A DNA stretch of 64,000 nt from an endosymbiont of Lamellibrachia barhami (lineage in GTDB: Bacteria > Pseudomonadota > Gammaproteobacteria > Chromatiales > Chromatiaceae): assembly GCF_011947365.2 (NCBI RefSeq), contig NZ_JAAVSH020000001.1:1088234-1152233 (forward strand). Direction: 5' to 3'. The position numbers were made by a program, and so were the translations under genes. This document shows, in pieces, positions 30,030 to 37,927 of the stretch; position 1 is the stretch's first letter; every line of letters begins with the position of its first letter. The notes under the pieces were generated by a model. That model was not told where the DNA came from. It saw nothing but the letters and a program-made list of their open reading frames with translations, and ran no database searches.

Positions 30030-31184
30030 ATGTCAAATATTTTCATCAGTTATAACCGCCAGAGCGAAGCTATCGCCAGAACCTTGGCCGACGATATAGA
30101 AGCGCTAGGCCATACCGTGTGGTTTGATCAGGAGTTGAGCGGTGGTCAGGCCTGGTGGGATCAAATCCTTGCAAGGGTTCTGGACTGTCATGTATTCGTC
30201 TTCGTCTTGAGCCAGGAAGCGCTAAGCTCCATAGCCTGTAAACGCGAATACGGCTATGCTGCCGATCTCGGCAAACCTATCTTACCCGTCGTAGTCTCTG
30301 GAGGAGTATCAACAAACCTCTTGCCGCCCGCGCTAGCGCAGATTCAATTTGTAGACTACCGGGAGCAGGATCGTGATGCTGCTTTTCGCTTAGCTAGAGC
30401 CCTCACTTCCCTTCCGCCTCCCAAACCTCTCCCCGAGCCTTTGCCGATCCCACCGGAAGTTCCTATCTCTTATCTCGGGAGTCTCACCGAGCAGGTCGAG
30501 ACGACATCCACCCTGAGTTATGAGGAGCAAAGTGCTCTGGTGGTTGATCTTAAAAGGAGTATGCGCGATCCCGAAACTGCTGATGATGCGCGCACGTTAC
30601 TCGAACGGCTGAGAAAACGGCGTGATCTTCTTGCAACCATGGCCGAAGAGATTGGCGAGTTACTCGAAAGCACAGAAAAAACGCCGCTGGATCCGCTTCG
30701 GGCTTCCAGGCTCGGAAAGTCACCAGGGGATAACTCCAATGATATAACACCGCAGGCTGAAAAAAAGGATGGGGAAGAGGTGAAAAGGAAACAACCTGCA
30801 TCCCGATCTAAGGTACTCGGTCTCCTGACTATGCTGCTCATCATCGGGCTGCATGCCGGAATCGGCACCCTGCTGGCGATCGGTGCCAGTGATATTACTT
30901 ATTGGTATTACCCATCTAAAAACTCCGGCCGCTATATCCTGAGCGAGGATGCCCTGACCATAGTTCTCGCTGGATGGGTCATGGCCTTCGGCATATCGGC
31001 ATGGCTCTGGAATACCGCCCGGCGGGCTTTCAAGGGCCAAGAGAAGGCAACACGGCGTTTCCAGTTCATCTTCAGGGGCAGTGTCTCACCGAAGGTCGCC
31101 TTACTGGTACTGACCCTAGTCGTGGCCGCGTTCAATATCTTGGTGGGAATTGTCGTCTTCGAAGAATGGATGCGCGTCTGGTAG
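30030..31184 (+). CDS. TIR-domain protein with C-terminal transmembrane helices
   Basis: This 384-residue protein starts with a TIR domain (about 1-130): IFISYNRQSEAIARTLADDIE, HTVWFDQEL and VFVLSQEALSSIACKREYGYA. Glu73 in CKRE aligns with the catalytic glutamate of NAD-hydrolysing TIR domains, so NADase or nucleotide-cyclising activity is plausible. A proline-rich linker (140-155) and a helical region (about 165-260) follow, then three hydrophobic helices at about 265-290, 310-335 and 355-378, which should anchor it in the inner membrane. Membrane-tethered TIR proteins can be defence effectors, but no sensor or partner gene is adjacent. It sits alone between gene-free flanks in an accessory patch. 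Confidence 0.85.
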   Translation: MSNIFISYNRQSEAIARTLADDIEALGHTVWFDQELSGGQAWWDQILARVLDCHVFVFVLSQEALSSIACKREYGYAADLGKPILPVVVSGGVSTNLLPPALAQIQFVDYREQDRDAAFRLARALTSLPPPKPLPEPLPIPPEVPISYLGSLTEQVETTSTLSYEEQSALVVDLKRSMRDPETADDARTLLERLRKRRDLLATMAEEIGELLESTEKTPLDPLRASRLGKSPGDNSNDITPQAEKKDGEEVKRKQPASRSKVLGLLTMLLIIGLHAGIGTLLAIGASDITYWYYPSKNSGRYILSEDALTIVLAGWVMAFGISAWLWNTARRAFKGQEKATRRFQFIFRGSVSPKVALLVLTLVVAAFNILVGIVVFEEWMRVW

Positions 31185-31560
31185 CCAGCGATTTCTCGAC
31201 TGTAAAATAGAAAAACGGGTGCGCACCACTAGTGTCGGGTAGTCCTGAAGTCATAAGAACGTACTTGAAAAAAGGGGCTACAAACAAGTGTCATTGTTGT
31301 GACAGCTAATCGGGATAGGGAGCCGCTCTAACGGCACCCTCCCACAGCACCTTTTATACGGCGCCTGACCTGCTATTCACAGAGATGCTTCATCGGGCTA
31401 ATCAAATCCACATCAAGTGCCTATCGGGCCGTAGCCGGATGATGAATCTTGCACCATAACGTTCGCAAGGAAATGAGTCCTGTTTCTTCAAAATATCTTC
31501 CGGTGAATCCAGCACTTTCAAACGATCGCATACTGTAAGTTAAGGAGATTTTTTCTAACA
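31185..31560. other. Gene-free stretch after the TIR gene, possibly mobile-element debris
   Basis: Nothing coding is supported. A nested hairpin GGGAG-CCG ... CGG-CACC-CTCCC spans 31318-31343. This type of sequence is often seen at the edges of group II introns or insertion elements, though I cannot confirm that from memory alone. AAGGAG at 31541-31546 lies upstream of the following open frame. Confidence 0.3.
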
Positions 31561-31632
31561 ATGTTTCTTTCTGCAGGCTCATTGAGCATCAATAAGATAT
31601 CAACTCAGCCAATCAATATGAGGCGAGCGAAC

Positions 31633-32559
31633 ATGACGACAGAAAGATTTCTAGTATGCTTGTTGAGCATTTTTACGACATTCGGCTGTCCCGCAGAAGA
31701 ATATATAATCAGAAGCAGTGCGTTGAATGTTGTGAATGAAAAAAATTTACATGAACTTCTGGGAGATACAAGCAAAGAAAAACACCATGAGCCAAGTGGC
31801 GTGGTATTTGCAAATAATTCATTCTATATTGCTTTTGATAACCATAGCAGGGTTGCTCGAATTGATATTGACCTCCACGAAGCAAAACTATTAGGCACAG
31901 CAAAAAATGGAATCGGTTATGAAGGGATAACATATGATCGTGTAAACAGTAAGTTTTATCTGATCGAGGAATCAAATGATAATGATGGCGCGATGAATGC
32001 GCGAATAAACATTGTAAATAATGAGTTGGCATTAGAAAAGAAAAAATGGCTTAAATATAACTTCCAGGGAAAAAATAAAGGATTTGAAGGCATTACTACG
32101 GTAGTAAAGGATAATAATTTATATCTTCTTGCCTTATGCGAAGGCAATGATTGTGACGCAGGAGCAGCAAGTAAGATTTATGGAGCAGGGAGAATCAAGG
32201 TATTCGAGAAGAAACGAAAGAAATGGAAATATGTTGCATCTATAAGGCTACCGCAAACATTGGAATTTATTGATTATTCTGGAATAGATATCAATAGTGA
32301 TAATATGTTGGCAATCACTTCGCAAGAATCATCTGCCATTTTTGTTGCAGGATTAGATCTAAATAACTGGAAAGTTATTGATGATGGTGTGGTTTACAGG
32401 TTTCCAAAGGATATGAATGGAAACGTTCTTTATTGCAATATAGAAGGTGTTTCTTGGATTGCAACAGATCGGCTTGTAACAGTGAGTGATGCAAAAAAGG
32501 GCTATCAGCATGAACAATGTAAGAAAAAAGAACAGTCGATACACATCGTTTCCATATGA
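31633..32559 (+). CDS. Secreted beta-propeller-like protein (SdiA-regulated/phytase-like esterase type)
   Basis: About 308 residues from the ATG at 31633, which begins a clear signal peptide (RFLVCLLSIFTTFGCPA). The ORF track begins 24 codons earlier and cannot be excluded. Repeating strand-turn units, such as EPSGVVFANNSFYIAF, YEGITYDRVNSKFYLIEE, FEGITTVVKDNNLYLLAL and YSGIDINSDNMLAITSQES, suggest a beta-propeller like those of SdiA-regulated or phytase-like esterase proteins. Codons are conspicuously AT-rich relative to neighbours, which points to recent acquisition. Function is unknown. It sits between the TIR gene and the SRPBCC gene. Confidence 0.65.
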   Translation: MTTERFLVCLLSIFTTFGCPAEEYIIRSSALNVVNEKNLHELLGDTSKEKHHEPSGVVFANNSFYIAFDNHSRVARIDIDLHEAKLLGTAKNGIGYEGITYDRVNSKFYLIEESNDNDGAMNARINIVNNELALEKKKWLKYNFQGKNKGFEGITTVVKDNNLYLLALCEGNDCDAGAASKIYGAGRIKVFEKKRKKWKYVASIRLPQTLEFIDYSGIDINSDNMLAITSQESSAIFVAGLDLNNWKVIDDGVVYRFPKDMNGNVLYCNIEGVSWIATDRLVTVSDAKKGYQHEQCKKKEQSIHIVSI

Positions 32560-32593
32560 ATTACACTGAACACATCGGTAAACGAAGAAAGTA

Positions 32594-33103
32594 ATGAGAG
32601 TAACCAATATTCATAGTCGCACATACCAAGTGTCATCAGACAAAATTGGTGCTTTAATGGATACGTTATCCTCAAACAATGACTTACTGTGGCCCCACAA
32701 ACTTTGGCCTAGAATGAAGTTCGATAAGCCTCTGTCCGTATCTGCAAATGGCGGCCACGGTCCGATTCACTATTTTGTGGAAGAGTATGTGACTGGGAAA
32801 AGTATTGTATTCCGCTTTACTGGACCCAATGGATTTGATGGTTATCATGGTTACGATGTAGTTGAACTCGACAATAATACAACTGATCTGCGTGAAACAC
32901 TCAAAATGAAAACTCATGGGATGGCACGACTATCATGGCCACTGATCTTTTGTCCATTGCATGATGCATTAATAGAAGATTCACTCAGTTTTGCTGAACT
33001 GCGGTTAAATCTTACGCCTACAGTCACAGAATGGTCTTTGTGGGTTAAATTATTGCGCTGGCTGATTTCCGGCGGAAAAAGTCGCGCACAAAAAATCGTC
33101 TGA
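32594..33103 (+). CDS. SRPBCC-family (START-like) protein
   Basis: A 169-residue protein with a hydrophobic-pocket SRPBCC fold. It begins with MRVTNIHSRTYQVSSDKIGALMDTL and has the conserved WPHKLWPRMKFDKPLSVSANGGHGPIHYFVEEY and FRFTGPNGFDGYHGYDV, a signature I associate with a defined SRPBCC group also common in actinobacteria. Members bind small hydrophobic ligands, and the ligand here is unknown. Base composition is intermediate between the AT-rich gene upstream and the host genes, consistent with a mixed accessory patch. Confidence 0.72.
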   Translation: MRVTNIHSRTYQVSSDKIGALMDTLSSNNDLLWPHKLWPRMKFDKPLSVSANGGHGPIHYFVEEYVTGKSIVFRFTGPNGFDGYHGYDVVELDNNTTDLRETLKMKTHGMARLSWPLIFCPLHDALIEDSLSFAELRLNLTPTVTEWSLWVKLLRWLISGGKSRAQKIV

Positions 33104-33117
33104 AGGCCAATTAATAC

Positions 33118-33138
33118 GGACCCACAGGAGTGGGTTCC
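33118..33138. terminator. Hairpin between convergent genes (possible bidirectional terminator or REP-like unit)
   Basis: GGACCCAC-AGGA-GTGGGTTC forms a compact stem of about eight pairs between the SRPBCC gene and the convergent radical SAM gene. On the minus strand it is preceded by GTAGG, as in the REP units of this window, but its loop is different. No strong T tract follows. Confidence 0.4.
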
Positions 33139-33145
33139 TACGCGC

Positions 33146-34873
33146 CTAACCATAAATCTTCTTAGGCACCTCAAAGATTTCCACTGGTTTGCCTTTTTTG
33201 TGCTGTCGCGGCCAGACTGCATAACGACCTGCTGCAATCGGTTCCAGGGCACGGCGGCTGATGATCTCTGCCGCCTCGCTGGAGAGTGACAGTATCGGCA
33301 GCTGGCGTCGACTACCCTGCACCACGAACTTTCCACACTCATGCAGATGCTCAGCAATCCAGGATGGTGTCTTGCCATTGACCAGACTGAATCGACTGTA
33401 GTCCCAAAGCAGCAACTCCCGTAAGAGCAGGTCTCCTTCCAGCGTGGGCTCGAGGTAATCTGCGACCAGACCGAATAACCGGTCAGGCTGCAGATTTTCA
33501 CGCGCCAGTCGCTCACCCGTCGCGGCTAACAATGCATTGAAACAGGCGACTATCTCATCGTCAAAATAACGCGGTACCAGCCACATCAAAGTATGGATCA
33601 GATAGCCGCTGTTCCAGAGACGTTCCAGCAGTTCCGCATAGAGCTTGAACCGCGACAATTCCTGGAAAGTGAGCAATGGATGTGAGAGCACTTCATAGGG
33701 CGGCTCCCTGTCCCAACGATAACCCAGTGGCCCCGCCTGCATCTGTAAGGGTGTACCGGGAAGCATTTTCAAGGTGCCAAGCTGAAGATGACCCGGATAG
33801 AGCCGAAACACCCGGTTCAGGGAGTCACTGCATTGCACTGCATCCTCTCCCGGCAGCCCGATGATCAGGTCGAGATGAACCGGGTGTTTCTTCAGTTCAA
33901 CCAACTCACTAATATTCGCCAATGCCTTGGGGATATCCATCTGCCTGTCGATGGCATCGAGCACCGGCGCGCTCAGGGTCTGCAGTCCGATCTCAAACTG
34001 AAACTTCCCCGGTGCTGCCTGGCGAAATACCGCCATTGCCTCAGGGGAGATCCGGTCCGGATTCAGCTCAAGATGGAAACGCAGACTCTCAGGTGTCTGC
34101 GCGAATCGGTGCAGAAGCTCTACTGTGCGCTTTTTTCCGAGATGGAAACTGCGATCGAGCAGTTTCACTGTTTTGGCCGCTAGCCCCTCCAATATCTGGA
34201 GTTCGGCTTCCACTCTCTCCACAGGAAATGCGCGCAGCCGATCGGTGGCACTGGTGCAGAAGGTACAGCGATAGGGACAACCTCGGGAGGTCTCCCAGTA
34301 GACCAGTGGCTTGGTGAAATCAGTCAAACCTAAAGTAATCGGTGAGGGAATCTCCTCCACTGGCAGCATCCGGATCGGATTGGTCACTATCATTCCGTCT
34401 TTGCGCCAGATCAGCCCCGATGTATCTGAAAGATCACCTTGACCGTAAAGGCGCCACCGCACCAGATCACGAAAAGCGGCTTCACCCTCCCCGTCCACAA
34501 TGAAATCGATTGCATCCACTCTGCCCAGCAACTCAGCGCCTCGCGGTCCCGCTTCGGGACCGCCGAAAACAAAAAGCGACTCCGGCAGAAGCTGTTTCAG
34601 TAACCGTGTCAGTCTAAGGGATGCCTGGATATTCCAGAGATAGGTTGAGAATCCGATCACCGCCGGCGCCAACGCCACCAGTGATTCGATCAGCTGCTGG
34701 TGATTCACATTGACCAGCGGTTCGAACAGGTGGATATCGTCGTAGAAAAGCTCATCGCGACAGAAAGCGGCAATCGACTGCAGCGCCAGTGAGGAGTGGC
34801 TGTAGCCTGCATGCAGAGTCACCAGTGCAATCGCTGACGTCTCGGATCGGGTTGTGATTTCCAGGTTTGGCAT
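33146..34873 (-). CDS. B12-binding-domain radical SAM protein (DUF4080 C-terminus)
   Basis: A protein of about 575 residues in three parts. The N-terminal cobalamin-binding-like domain spans about 10-140 and includes VIGFSTYLWN. The radical SAM core has the cluster motif RGCPYRCTFCTSA, then ELNPDRIS and IGLQTL. The C-terminal DUF4080 region is about 180 residues long. It probably catalyses a radical methylation or rearrangement on an unidentified substrate. The usual DxHxxG cobalamin-ligand motif is not visible, so cobalamin binding may be base-off or degenerate. I took the ATG at 34873 (MPNLEI), ten codons inside the ORF track start. It is divergent from the envelope operon and shares its upstream region. 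Confidence 0.85.
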   Translation of the reverse strand: MPNLEITTRSETSAIALVTLHAGYSHSSLALQSIAAFCRDELFYDDIHLFEPLVNVNHQQLIESLVALAPAVIGFSTYLWNIQASLRLTRLLKQLLPESLFVFGGPEAGPRGAELLGRVDAIDFIVDGEGEAAFRDLVRWRLYGQGDLSDTSGLIWRKDGMIVTNPIRMLPVEEIPSPITLGLTDFTKPLVYWETSRGCPYRCTFCTSATDRLRAFPVERVEAELQILEGLAAKTVKLLDRSFHLGKKRTVELLHRFAQTPESLRFHLELNPDRISPEAMAVFRQAAPGKFQFEIGLQTLSAPVLDAIDRQMDIPKALANISELVELKKHPVHLDLIIGLPGEDAVQCSDSLNRVFRLYPGHLQLGTLKMLPGTPLQMQAGPLGYRWDREPPYEVLSHPLLTFQELSRFKLYAELLERLWNSGYLIHTLMWLVPRYFDDEIVACFNALLAATGERLARENLQPDRLFGLVADYLEPTLEGDLLLRELLLWDYSRFSLVNGKTPSWIAEHLHECGKFVVQGSRRQLPILSLSSEAAEIISRRALEPIAAGRYAVWPRQHKKGKPVEIFEVPKKIYG

Positions 34874-34905
34874 AGTGCGGTGAAATATACGTGACCGCGC
34901 CATTT

Positions 34906-34931
34906 CTGAACACCGTTCAGGCTCCGTTCAG
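34906..34931. promoter_or_regulatory. Candidate operator: repeated GTTCAG motifs in a divergent promoter region
   Basis: CTGAAC-ACC-GTTCAG-GCTCC-GTTCAG: two direct GTTCAG copies with 11-base periodicity, plus one inverted copy. Tandem hexamers with 5-base spacers are typical of OmpR/PhoB-family response-regulator boxes. The site lies between the radical SAM gene and the seven-gene envelope operon. Confidence 0.4.
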
Positions 34932-35018
34932 TTAACAGCCTCCACAATCTCCAACAGAGATCCTAAATCGCCATTCGATGATGACAAGGGTCACCGCTCA
35001 ATCAGGAGGGATAAAACC

Positions 35019-35864
35019 ATGAGCACCCCAAGCAAATTCAACCTATCAGATTCAACCGGCCTGCAGCCATTTTCGGCACTTGTTATTGCCTGGATGTTGC
35101 TGTTCGCCATTCCGACCCAGGCGGCCAACAGCCCTACCCTCAAGCTCTTTCCCACCACGGTACTCGAGGACATTCGCCACACCGGCAGCGTTGCCAAAGA
35201 GATGGAGAGTGGGTTGCAGGAGGTGATATCCCGTCTGGATCAACAGCAGCAACTGATCATCGACAGTAAATGCGAAGAGGCGGATGAAGATCCCGGCTGT
35301 GCCCAGTTGAACAAGCAACTTGGGGCAACCTATCTCGAAATGTTGAACATCATGGAGAGCAACCTGCCCACCATGGAGCAGGCGGTGGAGACGACCCGCA
35401 AGAGTCTGGCGAAACGTCTTCGCAAGGAGTTGGGGAATGGCATGACACCCTGGTCCCTGCAGGAGAACCTGCTCGGCGGGCAGTCCGGCAAGCAGGCAGC
35501 GCAGACCCGGCCCAGCCTGCGCGGGCGCTCCGGTATGCGACTCAGCGACCGCTTCAGCCAATACTACAAACTGGTCTCCAACAGCTCTTCGTCACAAGGT
35601 TCATCCATGGCGGTCATCGCCTCCGACATCTACCTGGATATGGAAGAGACCGCTGATCTTATCGCCCGTACCCGCCAGGAGATCAGCCGAGCCACCCTCA
35701 TGGGTCAGCTCAACCAATCCTTTGGGGTCATCACCCCTGAAATGCAGGAGGTTGTGAGCGGAGTCAAGGCCATCCTGTTCGGTGATCCGGAGAGTGAAAT
35801 GCCCCTTGCGGCGCCTCCAACCACTGCTGACAGCACAGCGTACCAGAGTCCACTCAGCCTCTAA
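35019..35864 (+). CDS. Secreted protein of unknown family, first gene of the envelope operon
   Basis: I do not recognise this 281-residue protein. It has a long N-region and a signal peptide ending in LFAIPTQA-ANS. The mature part is mostly helical and probably coiled-coil (MESGLQEVISRLDQQQQLII; LPTMEQAVETTRKSLAKRLRK). Two cysteines (CEEADEDPGC) may form a disulfide, fitting a periplasmic location. AGGAGGG precedes the ATG. It is followed by a lipoprotein gene 12 bases downstream and leads a seven-gene run ending with a lytic transglycosylase. Its likely role is a structural or accessory periplasmic component of that system, by context only. Confidence 0.72.
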   Translation: MSTPSKFNLSDSTGLQPFSALVIAWMLLFAIPTQAANSPTLKLFPTTVLEDIRHTGSVAKEMESGLQEVISRLDQQQQLIIDSKCEEADEDPGCAQLNKQLGATYLEMLNIMESNLPTMEQAVETTRKSLAKRLRKELGNGMTPWSLQENLLGGQSGKQAAQTRPSLRGRSGMRLSDRFSQYYKLVSNSSSSQGSSMAVIASDIYLDMEETADLIARTRQEISRATLMGQLNQSFGVITPEMQEVVSGVKAILFGDPESEMPLAAPPTTADSTAYQSPLSL

Positions 35865-35876
35865 GGGAGAAACATC

Positions 35877-36422
35877 ATGAATAGCACGAAAACACTTATC
35901 TCAGCGGCACTTTTTGCCACCGTTTCATTCACTGCAGGTTGCGACACTCAACCGGTGAAGGCCAACGCCTGCATCCCGCCACAGGGTCACGATCTGGATG
36001 TCGCCGTGAGCCAGTCGAAGAGTGATTTGAGTGATGTTTGCAGCTTCCAGTTCGATGCCTATCTTGAGCGTCTGATGAATATTGCCGAGAGCGATCCAAA
36101 ACCTGCAAACAAAGAGAAGTTCAGCGAATTTCTGCTCTGGTCAAATCAGGCCGGTCTGTTGAGCAAGCAGCAGGCAAAATCGATCTACAACCGCTATTTC
36201 AATGTCAAATATGTCTCCCTGATGGGGGACTACAACAACTGCAGCCTGACCTGTCCGAGACAGCAGGAGGTGCTGGCAAACATGGAACGGGAGCTACTCG
36301 ACAAAGAGCGCGGCCTGGTAAAAATCAGCCGGGACACCCGCAGTTATCAGCGCGCGGACCGGTTGTTGAAAGAGACGGAACTGGTGCTGGAAGCCACTTG
36401 CACCGCCTGTGGCGCCAATTAG
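35877..36422 (+). CDS. Small cysteine-rich lipoprotein, envelope operon
   Basis: A 181-residue lipoprotein. A short signal peptide ends with the lipobox FTAGC, followed by Asp at the +2 position (CDTQP), which in enterobacteria favours retention at the inner membrane. The mature protein has six further cysteines, including CSLTC and CTAC pairs, and a charged helical middle. No family was recognised. It follows the secreted protein gene by 12 bases. The channel subunit gene starts 16 bases after its stop. Confidence 0.72.
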   Translation: MNSTKTLISAALFATVSFTAGCDTQPVKANACIPPQGHDLDVAVSQSKSDLSDVCSFQFDAYLERLMNIAESDPKPANKEKFSEFLLWSNQAGLLSKQQAKSIYNRYFNVKYVSLMGDYNNCSLTCPRQQEVLANMERELLDKERGLVKISRDTRSYQRADRLLKETELVLEATCTACGAN

Positions 36423-36438
36423 CGCGGGAAGTGAAGCG

Positions 36439-37116
36439 ATGAAAAGGGGGTATTTCAATCGCTTTCTGAGGGGATTTCTGCTCGGTATGTCTATCACCCT
36501 GAGTCTTGGCGGCCTGCTATTGTGGCTGTTGTCGGCCCAGAGCCTGGTGACAATCTCAGCCGAATCTCTGGAAGGCTTGCAAAACCTGCTTGGCTGGAGC
36601 AGCCGCAATATGGGCATGGCCATTTGGCCCTTCACCCTCGTATTGCTGCTGTTTCTGCTAACTCTTCGCACCCTGCGGCAACGCATTGCCGCAGAACAAT
36701 CCATCGACAGGATTGTCCAGGCTGCACACCTGACCGATATCTGGATCGGGCTCTTTTTCGGCATCGGCGTGATCTGGACCGCCATCGGAATGCGTAGCGC
36801 CCTACTCTCCGCGCTTGGCGATCCTGAGAGCGCAGCGAAACTCGGCGCCTTCGTCATTCTGCAACGGTTGGTCGATGGAGGGATCCTGCTCGCCCTCTCC
36901 ACCACCATATTCGGCGGCATTGGCGGCTATCTGATGCGTGTCATCAAGGCAGTTGCCGTTGGTGGTGAGCTACAGCGCTACTACAGCCGTCTGGCCGAGC
37001 AGCACAACACGGCGGTACAGTCTTCATTGGATCGCATCGACAGCCACCTGCAACAGATCAGTCACCACCAAGAGAATCGGGATGAACCTCTGGCACTCAC
37101 AAATTTACAGCGCTGA
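36439..37116 (+). CDS. MotA/TolQ/ExbB-like proton-channel membrane subunit
   Basis: A 225-residue protein with four hydrophobic helices (about 11-33, 57-77, 99-121 and 142-166) and a helical cytoplasmic tail. The last two helices carry the pattern of the MotA/TolQ/ExbB family: FFGIGVIWTAIGM and LLALSTTIFGGIGGYLMRVI. In that family these line the ion path and couple proton flow to work in the envelope. The ATG at 36439 with GGAAGTGAA upstream is preferred over the overlapping GTG at 36409. Its stop overlaps the partner gene start by 35 bases, as for other channel pairs. The family assignment is by pattern only. A profile search should settle it. Confidence 0.68.
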   Translation: MKRGYFNRFLRGFLLGMSITLSLGGLLLWLLSAQSLVTISAESLEGLQNLLGWSSRNMGMAIWPFTLVLLLFLLTLRTLRQRIAAEQSIDRIVQAAHLTDIWIGLFFGIGVIWTAIGMRSALLSALGDPESAAKLGAFVILQRLVDGGILLALSTTIFGGIGGYLMRVIKAVAVGGELQRYYSRLAEQHNTAVQSSLDRIDSHLQQISHHQENRDEPLALTNLQR

Positions 37117-37927
37117 CCCCCACGCAGGATCAGGTGGCACAGATGAACTGCAGACCGATGTGATGCGCTTTATGGCAATTCTCGGCTTTTGTCTGATGGC
37201 AATCTTTGCCTTGGTACAGTCACTGCCGCAAGCCGCTTCGGAAGAACCCAAAGTCGTTGAAGAGAAAGCCGACAACAGTCGATTGAAGCAGGAACAGGAG
37301 GCCCTCATCGCCTCTCTGGAGCAACTCCATGCAGATCTCAAGCAACAGCAGCAAAAACAGCGCCGGATTTCTGACGAACAGAAAGTGCTGACGACACAGT
37401 CTCAACAGAAACAGCGACAACTCTCTGCATTGAATTTGAAGATCAAACAGCGTCGGAAATATCTGTCTGCCCTGGATCAACAGTTAAAGAAAAAACCTCA
37501 AGCAGTCACTCCTATCGAGGCGCAGGAGCCAAACGCCGCTAAAGATGAAGAACCAGGATTTGAACTCAGATTCTCCTCAGATCAGGCTTTGAAACACCTT
37601 GTTCAAAACAAGAGAATTCAACTCTATGCGCTAGGCTCTGAGACAACCTGGAAACTTATTGTTACCAATGGAAAAACGGTGTTTCATGTTACACCCTCTC
37701 CTCTGCGCTACCATGAAATGACGCCTGAAACAGTACCCGGTGATGTTCTACAGGCCTATCGACAACTGCCCGTCACGACATCGGGCACACCGGTCATCTG
37801 GGGCGTGGAACTACCCCATCCGCTGCAGGAAAAAATTCAACAGTTGATGCAGGAGTCCAGTGGCGGTCTGCTCATTATCGATGCCCTGGGCCATGTCAAA
37901 CTGGAAAGGAGACAAGGGAATGTTTAG
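37082..37927 (+). CDS. ExbD/MotB-like partner with one membrane helix and periplasmic coiled coil
   Basis: A 281-residue protein. A short cytoplasmic leader leads to an aspartate directly before a single membrane helix (TDVMRFMAILGFCLMAIFALV). This is the position of the proton-carrying Asp in ExbD, TolR and MotB, and DVM is common in ExbD. Then comes a long Gln/Lys/Glu-rich coiled coil (about 60-150) and a compact C-terminal domain (about 165-280) with no family I can name, lacking the OmpA-like motif of MotB. The ORF track start is in another gene, and the ATG at 37082 is the sensible start. It overlaps the channel gene by 35 bases and the downstream lipoprotein by eight. Confidence 0.68.
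   Translation: MNLWHSQIYSADPHAGSGGTDELQTDVMRFMAILGFCLMAIFALVQSLPQAASEEPKVVEEKADNSRLKQEQEALIASLEQLHADLKQQQQKQRRISDEQKVLTTQSQQKQRQLSALNLKIKQRRKYLSALDQQLKKKPQAVTPIEAQEPNAAKDEEPGFELRFSSDQALKHLVQNKRIQLYALGSETTWKLIVTNGKTVFHVTPSPLRYHEMTPETVPGDVLQAYRQLPVTTSGTPVIWGVELPHPLQEKIQQLMQESSGGLLIIDALGHVKLERRQGNV

Noticed and set aside
34906-34920. LexA box (CTG ... CAG) upstream of the radical SAM gene
   Set aside because: The palindrome CTGAACACCGTTCAG is 15 bases long. LexA boxes are 16 (CTG-N10-CAG), and the core lacks the TATA-like centre.
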